NCBI RefSeq assembly: GCF_000478605.2
Contig: NZ_ASHX02000001.1
Span: forward strand, 806,001 to 870,000
Source: Streptomyces thermolilacinus SPC6
GTDB lineage: Bacteria; Actinomycetota; Actinomycetes; Streptomycetales; Streptomycetaceae
Direction of reading: 5' to 3'
Length of the DNA stretch: 64,000 nucleotides
The position numbers and the translations under genes are program-made. Below, piece by piece: positions 26,602 to 34,974 of the stretch. Below the pieces are notes generated by a model that saw nothing but the letters and a program-made list of their open reading frames with translations, did not search any database and had not been told where the DNA came from. Numbering within the stretch: the stretch's first letter is position 1; the number at the start of each line of letters is the position of its first letter.

Positions 26602-27227
26602 CGATCCGGTTGCTGCTCGCCGACGACCACCCCGTCGTACGGGCGGGGCTGCGCGCCGTACTGGACACGGAGCCCGGCTTCGAGGTGGTCGCCGAGGCCG
26701 CCACGGCAAAGGACGCGGTCGAGCGTGCGGCGGCGGGCGGCGTGGACGTCGTCCTGATGGACCTGCGGTTCGGGCCCGACGGCATGCACGGCTCGGCGGC
26801 CACGGCGGCGATCACCGAACGGGGCGGCGACGCGCCGCGGGTACTGGTGCTCACGACCTACGACACGGACGCCGACATCCTGGCGGCGGTCGAGGCGGGT
26901 GCGAGCGGCTATCTGCTGAAGGACGCCCCGCCGGAGGAGCTGGCGGCGGCGGTGCGCACGGCGGCGGCGGGCCGCTCGGCGCTGGCCCCGGCGGTCGCGC
27001 ACCGGCTGATGCACCGGCTGCGGGACCCCGGGCAGGCGCTGACGCGGCGCGAGCTGGAGGTGCTGGGCCTGGTCGCCGAGGGGCTGTCGAACCAGCAGAT
27101 CAGCAAGCGGCTGTTCCTCAGCCAGGCGACGGTGAAGTCGCACCTGGTGCACGTCTTCGCGAAGCTGTCGGTCGAGTCGCGCACGGCGGCGGTGGCGGAG
27201 GCCCGCGCCCGGGGGCTGGTCCGGTAG
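26598..27227 (+). CDS. NarL/FixJ-family response regulator
   Basis: Encodes 209 residues from GTG 26598. The receiver domain starts IRLLLADDHPVVRAGL with phospho-acceptor Asp in VVLMDLRFG, then VLVLTTYDTD and the conserved Lys in GYLLKDAPP. The C-terminal LuxR HTH is LTRRELEVLGLVAEGLSNQQ then LFLSQATVKSHLVHVFAKL. It is the partner of the kinase directly upstream. Confidence 0.93.
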   Translation: MTIRLLLADDHPVVRAGLRAVLDTEPGFEVVAEAATAKDAVERAAAGGVDVVLMDLRFGPDGMHGSAATAAITERGGDAPRVLVLTTYDTDADILAAVEAGASGYLLKDAPPEELAAAVRTAAAGRSALAPAVAHRLMHRLRDPGQALTRRELEVLGLVAEGLSNQQISKRLFLSQATVKSHLVHVFAKLSVESRTAAVAEARARGLVR

Positions 27228-27331
27228 GGCGGCGAGGGCCGGCCCGGTGGGGCGAGCGGGGAGCTGGTGCCGGTAGGCCGTACGGGGTCCGGCGTCGTAG
27301 GACCGCGTGGGGGCCGACTGGTTCCGGACCG

Positions 27332-27405
27332 GGCCTCGGTGCCGAGGGCCTCGGTGCCGACGGCCTCGGTGCCGACGACCTCGTGCCGACGGCCTCGGTG
27401 CCGGG
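27332..27405. repeat. Five tandem 15-bp repeats
   Basis: Units of GGCCTCGGTGCCGAC start at 27332, 27347, 27362, 27377 (14 bp, one base missing) and 27391. They lie in the non-coding gap between the convergent response regulator and Ser/Thr kinase genes. No function is apparent. Confidence 0.6.
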
Positions 27406-27471
27406 CGTAACAGATCTTCAGCCGCCCCGGCCCCACAGCGAGCGTGACCCGCGGCATGACCCCGCAGCAGT

Positions 27472-27499
27472 TCCCCGGAAGCGACGCGGCTTCCGGGGA
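27472..27499 (-). terminator. Hairpin terminator of the Ser/Thr kinase gene
   Basis: Perfect 11-bp stem TCCCCGGAAGC (27472-27482) and GCTTCCGGGGA (27489-27499), loop GACGCG, 22 bp past the kinase stop. There is no clear T-run, as is common in this group. Confidence 0.65.
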
Positions 27500-27520
27500 G
27501 CCGGGAGGCGGTGCGGGTCG

Positions 27521-29434
27521 TCAGCTGGACTGCTCCACGTCCATCGCCCCGCGCCACACGGTCACGTCGAGGCTGATGTAGTCGCTGGGGTCGTTCTCGG
27601 GCGAGAAGCCGAGAACGGTCAGCAGGGCGACGTCCCCCGCGCCGTTCTGCAGGCAGACGCGGGACCCCCTGGTCATCTGCGAGTCCTCGATCGAGGTGGT
27701 GTAGCGGGTCTCGTCGAGGCACGTCCGCAACGTGCCCTCCTGCCCGTTGCGCAGCATCACCAGTCGGCCCGCGTCGTTGGCGTGGAGGCCGGAGATGCTG
27801 TACCGGATGTCGCCGCCGTCGCCCTTGGGCTTCACCGGGTCGTCCGCGAGGGACAGCTCGTACCCCTCGGTCAGGTCGATGCCCTTGTAGTCGACGGGCT
27901 GGGGCGGGGTGGCGGGCTCGCCGCCGGGGGTGCCCTGCGAGGGGGTGCCGCCCCCGGCGCCCGCGTCGGCGCCCGTACCGGTGCCCTGGCCCGCCTGCTC
28001 GCCCTCGCCCTGGCCGGTGGTGTCCGCGCCCGCGGACGGCTTCGGCGCGCCGGAGATGGTGCCCTGCGCCTGGCCGGGGCCCTGCTCCTTGCCGTTGTCC
28101 TTCAGGATGGCGTACGCGGTGACGCCGCCCGCGACGGCGAACGCGACGACGGCGGCGATGGCGACCAGCACGGCGCGGCCGTTCCGCTTCGGCGCGGGCG
28201 CGGGCGCGGCGGGGGCGGGAGCGCCGGGGGCTCCGGGGCCGTACGGGGCGGCGCCGACGACCGGGTGCGTGTACGGGTGCGGCTGCGGGGGCGGCGTGGG
28301 GGCGTGGCCCGGGCCCATGGTGGGCGGCGGCCCGAAGCCCTGCGGCGGCGCGGACGGCGCGGCGTGGGCGGTGGCCGGGTGCGTGGGCGGCGGGGTGGCG
28401 TGGCCCGCGGCCGGCGCCTGCTCGGCGGGGCCGCCCTGGGCGTGACCGGCGGGGGTCTGCGCCTGGCCGGTGGGCGGGGTGGCGGGCGGCGGCGGGGTCG
28501 TGGCGGCGGCCGGGGCGGGGGCGGCGGCGCGGGTGGTGATGTCCGCGGCGACGGCGCCCGGCAGCCACTCCTCGGGGCGGCGCAGCGCGGTCTGGTCGCT
28601 CGCCCGGTGGCACATCGTCAGCACCTCGGCGATGGACGGGCGGGCCGCCGGGTCCTTCGCCATGCACCGGGACACCAGCTCCCGAAGCTGCTCGGGGAGC
28701 CCGTCCAGCGACGGCTCCTCGTGCACGATGCGGTAGAGCACGCCGTGCGACGTGCCCTCACCGAACGCGGGGCTGCCCAGCGCGGCGTACGCGGCGACCT
28801 GTCCGAGCGCGAACACGTCCGTCGCGGGTGTCACGGTGCTGCCGGCGGCCTGCTCGGGCGCCATGAACGCCGGGGTGCCGATGGTGACGCCGCTGCTGGT
28901 GAGCGAGGTGGCGTCGGCGGCGCGGGCGATGCCGAAGTCGATGACGCGCGGGCCGTCGGAGGCGAGCAGGACGTTGCCGGGCTTCAGGTCCCGGTGGACG
29001 ATGCCCGCGCCGTGGATGACCTGGAGGGCCTCGGCGATGCCCGCGACGAGCAGCAGCACCGTGTCCACGGGCATCGGGCCGTGCTTCTGGACGGCGTCGG
29101 CGAGGGACGGGCCGGGTACGTAGGCGGTGGCGAGCCACGGCTCGCGGGCGTCCGTGTCGGCGTCGATGACCGGCGCGGTGTAGAGGCCCTGGACGCGCTG
29201 GGCGGCCTGCACCTCCTGGGCGAAGCGGCGCCGGAACTCGGCGTCCTGCGCGAAGTCGGGGCGGATCACCTTGATGGCGACGGGCCGCCCGCCCGGCGTG
29301 TACGACAGGTACACCTTGCCCATGCCGCCCGCGCCGAGACGGGCCGCGAGCCGGTATCCCGCGACCGAGCGCGGATCTTCCTCCTCCAGCGGCTGGAAGA
29401 CGGTCCCCCCATGGTGCTGACCACCACTCATCAA
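27521..29434 (-). CDS. Transmembrane Ser/Thr protein kinase (Hanks type)
   Basis: Encodes 637 residues from TTG 29434; ATG 29431 is an equally good start with the same GGAG. The kinase domain occupies about 20-280: glycine loop LGAGGMGKVYLS, VAIKVI Lys, catalytic HRDLKPGNVLL, DFGIAR and activation-loop end GTPAFMAPEQ. A Pro/Ala/Gly-rich linker of about 150 residues leads to one membrane helix (VLVAIAAVVAFAVAGGV) and an outer domain of about 160 residues with SISGLHANDAGRLVML. There are no PASTA repeats. The ligand and substrates are unknown. Confidence 0.92.
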   Translation of the reverse strand: MMSGGQHHGGTVFQPLEEEDPRSVAGYRLAARLGAGGMGKVYLSYTPGGRPVAIKVIRPDFAQDAEFRRRFAQEVQAAQRVQGLYTAPVIDADTDAREPWLATAYVPGPSLADAVQKHGPMPVDTVLLLVAGIAEALQVIHGAGIVHRDLKPGNVLLASDGPRVIDFGIARAADATSLTSSGVTIGTPAFMAPEQAAGSTVTPATDVFALGQVAAYAALGSPAFGEGTSHGVLYRIVHEEPSLDGLPEQLRELVSRCMAKDPAARPSIAEVLTMCHRASDQTALRRPEEWLPGAVAADITTRAAAPAPAAATTPPPPATPPTGQAQTPAGHAQGGPAEQAPAAGHATPPPTHPATAHAAPSAPPQGFGPPPTMGPGHAPTPPPQPHPYTHPVVGAAPYGPGAPGAPAPAAPAPAPKRNGRAVLVAIAAVVAFAVAGGVTAYAILKDNGKEQGPGQAQGTISGAPKPSAGADTTGQGEGEQAGQGTGTGADAGAGGGTPSQGTPGGEPATPPQPVDYKGIDLTEGYELSLADDPVKPKGDGGDIRYSISGLHANDAGRLVMLRNGQEGTLRTCLDETRYTTSIEDSQMTRGSRVCLQNGAGDVALLTVLGFSPENDPSDYISLDVTVWRGAMDVEQSS

Positions 29435-29560
29435 TCCATGTCTCCTGAGAAGGACTCACCGCGCGCGCGGTGCGTACGTGTCACGTGAACGGCGTTGCGG
29501 TGCCGGACCCGCACCCTATCCAAGCGGGGCGCCTCGGCTCCACGCGCCGTCGAGTGCGGT

Positions 29561-30358
29561 ATGCACTCCTTCATGGACGCCATGAGGACGAACGACACGC
29601 AGGGAAACCGCACTTCGCCGCCACCGGCCGTCGGGCCCGTCGCCGGGCTGCTGCTCGCGGCGGGCGGCGGCAGGCGGCTCGGGGGGCGGCCGAAGGCGCT
29701 GCTGGATCACCGGGGGCGGCCGCTGGTGGAGCACGCGGTGGCCGCGCTGCGGGCGGCGGGGTGCGGGCCGGTGCACGTGGTGCTGGGCGCGGCGGCCGGG
29801 GCCGTGCGGGAGCGGGCCGACCTGGCGGGGTGCGTGGTGGTGGAGAACCCGGAGTGGGAGCGGGGCATGGGCTCGTCCCTGCGGGCGGGACTGGCGTCGC
29901 TCGGGTCGACGGAGGGCGGGGGTACGGGCGCGACCGGCGCGGGCGCGGGCACGGCGGGCGCCGACACGGGCGCGGCCGGAGCGGGCATGGCGGGGGCCGA
30001 CACGGGGACGGCCGACGCGGGCATGGCGGGGGCCGACACGGGGACGGCCGACGCGGTGCTGGTGGTGCTCGTGGACCAGCCCGGGATCGGCGCGGAGGCG
30101 ATGGCGCGGGTGGCGGGGGCTCACCGGGGGCGCGGGTCGCTGGCGGCGGCGTCGTACGGCGGGAGGCGCGGGCATCCGGTGCTGCTCGGCGCGGACCGGT
30201 GGGCGGAGGTGGCGGCGGGCGCGGAGGGCGACCAGGGGGCCCGGGCGTACCTGCGGGCCCATGAGTCGGAGATCACGCTCGTGCCGTGCGGGGACGTGGC
30301 GGAGCCGTACGACATCGACACGGCGGCGGATCTGGCGCACCTTGAAGGGACGGGGTGA
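29561..30358 (+). CDS. MobA/MocA-like nucleotidyltransferase
   Basis: Encodes 265 residues from ATG 29561; ATG 29573 and 29582 are also possible and none has a clear ribosome site. The NTP-transferase loop GLLLAAGGGRRLGGRPKALL starts near residue 28, followed by LVVLVDQPGI (metal-binding Asp) and YGGRRGHPVLL. This matches molybdopterin cytidylyl/guanylyltransferases, which often serve xanthine dehydrogenase, plausible here because purine-degradation genes flank it. A Gly/Ala/Asp/Thr-rich insert of about 40 residues contains a perfectly duplicated 36-bp unit (29981-30016 and 30017-30052) and splits the usual fold before the DQPG strand. Confidence 0.8.
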   Translation: MHSFMDAMRTNDTQGNRTSPPPAVGPVAGLLLAAGGGRRLGGRPKALLDHRGRPLVEHAVAALRAAGCGPVHVVLGAAAGAVRERADLAGCVVVENPEWERGMGSSLRAGLASLGSTEGGGTGATGAGAGTAGADTGAAGAGMAGADTGTADAGMAGADTGTADAVLVVLVDQPGIGAEAMARVAGAHRGRGSLAAASYGGRRGHPVLLGADRWAEVAAGAEGDQGARAYLRAHESEITLVPCGDVAEPYDIDTAADLAHLEGTG

Positions 30359-30696
30359 ACGGGCCGTGCATGGCGCGGCACTGAGCGCCACGTTGTGTCG
30401 TCCCGAAGAATCTCGATATCAACAAACCATTGAACTTCCACTATGAGGAAACTACTATCCACTGACCAGAAGGACCGGACAGTCCCACAGGGGCCCGTGG
30501 CCGCCCCGCGGCTCATGCGGCACCCCGTGCCACGCGCGGACGGGCCCGCCGGCTGCGCCTCGGCGGTCGTCGAGCCGTACGGCCACCGCGCGCGGAACGG
30601 ACAGGCCCGCAAGACCGCCAGGACCCGCTCTCAGCCCCCCAAGACCACGAAGCTCCGCCAAGCCCCGCCAAGCCCCGCTGAAGGAAGTGACAGCTC
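30359..30696. other. Long leader region upstream of aceB
   Basis: 338 bp without a gene. It contains the regulated promoter at 30418-30471 and then a transcribed leader of about 230 nt in which I see no riboswitch-like fold or small ORF with coding character. Confidence 0.5.
30418..30471 (+). promoter_or_regulatory. aceB promoter with both operator-like motif types
   Basis: -35 TTGAAC (30430-30435), 17 bp, -10 TACTAT (30453-30458). A diverged ATCAAC-N5-ATTGAA dyad (30418-30434) overlaps the -35. Box 1 TTCCACTATGAGGAA (30436-30450) fills the spacer, and box 2 ATCCACTGACCAGAA (30457-30471) starts 21 bp later at the -10. The layout equals that at allR. Confidence 0.7.
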
Positions 30697-32319
30697 ATGT
30701 CCGCACCAGCGCCGTCTCCGCTGGCCATCGTCGATGCCGAGCCCCTGCCCCGGCAGGAGGAGGTGCTCACCGACGCCGCCCTGGCCTTCGTGGCGGAGCT
30801 GCACCGGCGGTTCACGCCCCGGCGTGACGAGCTCCTCGCCCGCCGCGCCGAGCGCCGCGCCGAGATCGCCCGCACCAGCACGCTCGACTTCCTCCCGGAG
30901 ACCGCGCACATCCGGCAGGACGACAGCTGGCGGGTCGCCCCGGCCCCGGCCGCGCTGGACGACCGCCGGGTGGAGATCACCGGTCCGACCGACCGCAAGA
31001 TGACCATCAACGCGCTCAACTCGGGCGCCAGGGTCTGGCTCGCCGACTTCGAGGACGCCTCCGCCCCCACCTGGGAGAACGTGATCCTCGGCCAGCTCAA
31101 CCTCACCGACGCGTACGAGCGGCGGATCGACTTCACCGACCCGCGCAGCGGCAAGTCGTACGCGCTGCGCCCCGCCGACGAGCTGGCGACCGTGGTCATG
31201 CGCCCGCGCGGCTGGCACCTGGAGGAGCGCCACCTCGTCTGCGACGGCCGCCCGGTGCCCGGCGCCCTCGTCGATTTCGGCCTGTACTTCTTCCACAACG
31301 CGCGGCGCCTGCTGGACCTCGGCAAGGGCCCGTACTTCTACCTCCCGAAGACGGAGTCGCACCTGGAGGCGCGACTCTGGAACGACGTCTTCGTCTTCGC
31401 CCAGGACTACGTCGGCATCCCGCAGGGCACGGTCCGCGCGACCGTCCTCATCGAGACGATCACCGCCGCGTACGAGATGGAGGAGATCCTCTACGAGCTC
31501 CGCGACCACGCCTCCGGGCTCAACGCGGGCCGCTGGGACTACCTGTTCTCCATCGTCAAGAACTTCCGCGACGGGGGCGCCAAGTTCGTCCTGCCGGACC
31601 GCAACGCGGTCACGATGACCGCCCCGTTCATGCGCGCGTACACCGAACTCCTCGTCCGCACCTGCCACAAGCGGGGCGCGCACGCGATCGGCGGCATGGC
31701 GGCGTTCATCCCGTCCCGCAAGGACCCCGAGGTCAACAAGGTCGCGTTCGAGAAGGTCAAGGCCGACAAGGACCGCGAGGCCGGCGACGGCTTCGACGGC
31801 TCGTGGGTGGCTCACCCGGACCTGGTGCCGATCGCGATGGCGTCGTTCGACGCGGTCCTCGGCGACAGGCCGAACCAGAAGGACCGCCTGCGCGAGGAGG
31901 TCGACGTCAAGGCCGCCGACCTGATCGCGATCGACTCGCTGGAGGCGAAGCCCACGTACGACGGGCTGGTCAACGCCGTGCAGGTCGGCATCCGCTACAT
32001 CGAGGCCTGGCTGCGGGGCCTGGGCGCGGTCGCCATCTTCAACCTGATGGAGGACGCGGCGACGGCGGAGATCTCCCGCTCGCAGATCTGGCAGTGGATC
32101 AACGCCGGTGTCGTCTTCGAGAACGGCGAGAAGGCCACCCCTGAGCTGGCCCGCAAGGTCGCCGCGGACGAACTCGCCGCGATCCGCGCCGAACTCGGCG
32201 AGGAGGCCTTCGCCGCCGGCAAGTGGCAGCAGGCCCACGACCTGCTGCTGAAGGTCTCCCTGGACGAGGACTACGCGGACTTCCTCACCCTCCCCGCGTA
32301 CGAACAGCTCGTCGGCTGA
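30697..32319 (+). CDS. aceB: Malate synthase A
   Basis: Encodes 540 residues, full length for the A isoform. It condenses glyoxylate with acetyl-CoA to malate. Conserved segments are [40 protein letters not shown] (acetyl-CoA/Mg site), [16 protein letters not shown] with metal-ligand Glu, [13 protein letters not shown], and [19 protein letters not shown] with the catalytic-base Asp. A start with GAAGGAAG upstream fits. No isocitrate lyase gene is nearby; together with the allantoin-type boxes at its promoter this suggests that it uses glyoxylate from purine breakdown. Confidence 0.97.
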   Translation: MSAPAPSPLAIVDAEPLPRQEEVLTDAALAFVAELHRRFTPRRDELLARRAERRAEIARTSTLDFLPETAHIRQDDSWRVAPAPAALDDRRVEITGPTDRKMTINALNSGARVWLADFEDASAPTWENVILGQLNLTDAYERRIDFTDPRSGKSYALRPADELATVVMRPRGWHLEERHLVCDGRPVPGALVDFGLYFFHNARRLLDLGKGPYFYLPKTESHLEARLWNDVFVFAQDYVGIPQGTVRATVLIETITAAYEMEEILYELRDHASGLNAGRWDYLFSIVKNFRDGGAKFVLPDRNAVTMTAPFMRAYTELLVRTCHKRGAHAIGGMAAFIPSRKDPEVNKVAFEKVKADKDREAGDGFDGSWVAHPDLVPIAMASFDAVLGDRPNQKDRLREEVDVKAADLIAIDSLEAKPTYDGLVNAVQVGIRYIEAWLRGLGAVAIFNLMEDAATAEISRSQIWQWINAGVVFENGEKATPELARKVAADELAAIRAELGEEAFAAGKWQQAHDLLLKVSLDEDYADFLTLPAYEQLVG

Positions 32320-32357
32320 CCCGCACACCGGCCGACCGCCCCACCCCGGGGCACCCC

Positions 32358-32389
32358 CGCCCCCCGGCACCGCACAGCGCCGGGGGGCG
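32358..32389 (+). terminator. Terminator hairpin after aceB
   Basis: Perfect 11-bp stem CGCCCCCCGGC (32358-32368) and GCCGGGGGGCG (32379-32389), 10-nt loop, 38 bp past the aceB stop. Confidence 0.7.
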
Positions 32390-32426
32390 CGGTCATGCCC
32401 GGGCCGTGGCCCGGGGGCGTGGGCCG

Positions 32427-32841
32427 TGGCGGTCACCGCTGCGGTGACCGCTGCCGTGAGACGGGTGGCGAGGGACTCGTGGCCGTGGCGGAGGCGGCGG
32501 AAGTACGTGGCGCGGCTGAGGTAGAGGGCGTACGGCCACCTGGTGGTGGTTGGCGCCGCCGCCGAGGTAGTACGCCTGGAGGATCGCGCCCGCCTCGGCT
32601 CGGCGAGGCCGCCCTGCGCGCCCAGTTCCAGCACCGCGTTCCGCAGCCAGGCCTGGAGGCTGCCGACCGTCGGCGTCACCGGCGTGCCGAGCAGGCGGCT
32701 CGCCGCCAGGGCGCGTGGGTCCCCGGCACGGCTCAGCGCCTTCACCACCTCGTCCGCCGTGTACGGGCCCGGGGCCGAGCCTCCGCCGACCCGGGCGAGC
32801 CAGTCGGCCAGCGCACCCGAGCGGAAGTCGTTGCTGTACAC
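32427..32841 (-). pseudogene. Decayed C-terminus of an ATPase/HTH-type protein
   Basis: About 138 codons in one minus-strand frame read like a protein at both ends (ALADWLARVGG ... LQAWLRNAVLELGAQ, then YALYLSRATYFRRLRHGHES). The middle 20 codons (about 32535-32597) make sense only in another frame (AGAILQAYYLGGGANHHQVA). This implies two compensating frameshifts about 60 bp apart. The end resembles the C-terminal YYLxRG...LSRATYFRRL module of large actinobacterial ATP-binding proteins. No start is present; the stretch abuts the next relic directly. Confidence 0.6.
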
Positions 32842-34195
32842 CTCCGGGCCGCAGCCGCACCAGGCGGCGCAGTGCGTCGTGGAGGGTCCGGTCCAGTGGT
32901 TCGCGTTTCTGGTTCATGGCCGCGGAGTAGGCGGACAGTTCCTCGCGGAGTTGCCGTGCTCGGGCGAGTTCGTGCTCGGCTGCTCCTGTGACCCGCGCCT
33001 CGGTCGTGAGGACCCGGTTCAGTTCGGCGGCGACGGCCTTCTTGCTCGTGTCACCGCTGTGGATAGCCATGACGAAGTCGGCGAGTCCGACGCTCTTCAG
33101 CCGGTTGCGGACGACGTCGAGGGCGGCGGCCTTCTCACTGACGATGAGGACGCTCCTGCCGCGTGCATGAGCGCCGCGATCATATTGGTGATGGTCTGGC
33201 TCTTACCGGTACCGGGTGGGCCGCTCATCACGAAGGACCGCCCGTCCAGTGCGGCGCCGACACACTGCCGCTGCGAGGCGTCGGCGTCCAGGACGAGCGG
33301 TGTCCGCTCCGGCATCTGCACCTCGTCGATGCGGTCCGGGTCGGGAGGCTCGAAGCCGGCGACATCGTCCGGGAGTTCCGCATCGGGTCCGAGTGCTATC
33401 GCCCTGACCAGCGGGTGGCCGAGGATGCGCTCCTGGTTCTGCTGGAGATCCTGGTACTTGGCTTCGCGGTGGGACGCGAAGAGCCCGAGGACGACGCGCT
33501 CCTTCACGGCCCAGCCGTCCTGTCCGCTACCGCGCGGGCCGCCTCGATCACCGCGGACACACCGGAGACATCCGTGCCGTTCACCCCGTTCCAATCCACC
33601 CCGAGCCAGTCGAGCTTCACCGAGAGCGCCGGATCGTGCAGAGGCTCCTGGTTGTCCGCCGGGTGCAGGCGGCAGCGCCGGTCACTGCCGCGGCGCAGTT
33701 CCACCGGCACCAGAAGCAGGGGCGCCGAACTGATCTTCTGCGCGCCCTCCTCACGCCAGTCGAGCATGCCGACCCCGAGCCGCAACACCCACAGGCCATC
33801 TGGCCCGCCTTCCGGCGCAGTTGTTACAAGGAGCCGTCGAGACCCGCCTGCGTGGTCTTCTGCGTGACCAGTCCATGGCGGTCGTGCCCACCTGGCAGTT
33901 CTCCCGTCCCGTGCGTCCCCTCGACCTCGACGACCTCGGCGAAGCCCCAGCCCTTGCGTAGCCCCGCCAGGAGTTCCACGGCACGCGGCGCGGTGAGTTC
34001 GAGCGTCGCGGTCCGGGAGTGACGGAAGTTCAGCAGTCGGTTGCGACCGCCCATGTCGAGCAGTGAGTGGCGCCAGTCCTCGAGTACGGCTTTCAGCCGA
34101 TCGAGGCCATGGTCGCTCAATGCTGTGGAGGTGTGGTGCGGCTGACGGGGCTTGGGGTGGAATCCTCCTGAGCGGAACGCGCAGAGGAGCTCCAT
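32842..34195 (-). pseudogene. Broken DUF4011-type superfamily I helicase
   Basis: Successive frames give the expected order of a DUF4011/AAA helicase. First comes LKAVLEDWRHSLLDMGGRNR (from about 34099), then after a stop at 33824 and a shift LWVLRLGVGMLDWREEGAQK (about 33790). After another shift come VKERVVLGLFASHREAKYQD and Walker A SGPPGTGKSQT (33594-33170). After a third shift comes MAIHSGDTSKKAVAAELNRV (from 33070), ending near 32836. The helicase C-terminal motifs are missing. Intact members have over 1,500 residues and are ATPases often found near nucleases and defence islands. This copy has at least three frameshifts and a 3' truncation. Confidence 0.75.
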
Positions 34196-34673
34196 CGGAC
34201 CAGCCCCCCCTTGGACCACCTGCCTATCAGGCCATGCCGCTCGACACGCCAGGGATCCGTCAGCCGGTATGCACCTGTTGCGCTCCACGGGGGCGCAGCC
34301 CCCGGGTCCGCGACGAGTGCGGGTCACGGCGGACAGGGAAAAGCGTTGGCCAGAACGATCACCGAGTGCTACCGTTGCGCCACTGCTCCACGGAATCCGC
34401 CGGGCTCCGATGTCGACATCGACATCGTGCAAGCCCCCCACGCCGTAAGGAGAGTGCACGTGTTCGCGTCTCGCAACGTCCGCCTTCCGTCACACCGGGG
34501 GCCGCACATCCCCCTCAGCCGTCCCGCAGTCACCGCCGATCGCCCGGCAGCACTGGACGGCCACCCTCACATCACCGCCTGAGTCAGGCATCCCACTCAC
34601 CATCTTCGCCTCCGGACTCAGGCGAATCGTTTCGTCTCCCTGGGGTTCCGGGACTCGACCAAAGGGTTCCTCT
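34196..34673. other. Gap between relic helicase and small ORF
   Basis: About 480 bp with unusually low local GC in places and no gene that I can support on either strand. The long frames seen here lack protein-like composition. Confidence 0.45.
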
Positions 34674-34873
34674 GTGCTCACTTCCCCTGTCGGCGCCGTC
34701 GTCGCCATCGCGATCGCCGCCACCATCTGTTACGCCGTGTACTGCGCCACGGCGCACAGCATGTTCAAGTCGGCACTGTCCGGCAGCCGCTCGGCCGACC
34801 GGCCGACCGGCCGCAGATCATCAGGCAGTTCGGCGTGCTCCTGCGGGCCCTGCTCACGCTTCGCAGGCGGTGA
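34674..34873 (+). pseudogene. Small membrane-protein ORF broken by an 8-bp tandem duplication
   Basis: GTG 34674 has AAAGGG upstream and opens a frame with one membrane helix (GAVVAIAIAATICYAVYCAT) and HSMFKSALSGSRSADRP. The 8-bp unit CGGCCGAC is duplicated (34792-34799, 34800-34807). With one copy, the frame would continue PQIIRQFGVLLRALLTLRRR to TGA 34871-34873, a sensible 63-residue protein. As written the frame is shifted and runs into unrelated sequence. This could be a real mutation, a slippage switch or an assembly error. Confidence 0.6.
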
Positions 34874-34974
34874 AACCGTTCCGACCCCACGTTCCGGGCG
34901 GTGCCCGCTGCCTGGAATCCGTCACCAAGAGGAGCCTGCCCTGCACACCCGGATAATGTCCCACGTATCCATTC

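Noticed and set aside
27332..27405. Iterons of a replication origin
   Set aside because: The 15-bp repeats have no AT-rich segment, DnaA-box-like words or rep gene nearby, and they sit between two convergent genes.
30697..32319. Glyoxylate-shunt role of malate synthase with a nearby isocitrate lyase
   Set aside because: No isocitrate lyase gene is present in the window, and the promoter carries the same boxes as the allantoin/glyoxylate genes.
32358..32389. Riboswitch or attenuator
   Set aside because: It is a simple perfect hairpin just after the aceB stop, best explained as a terminator.
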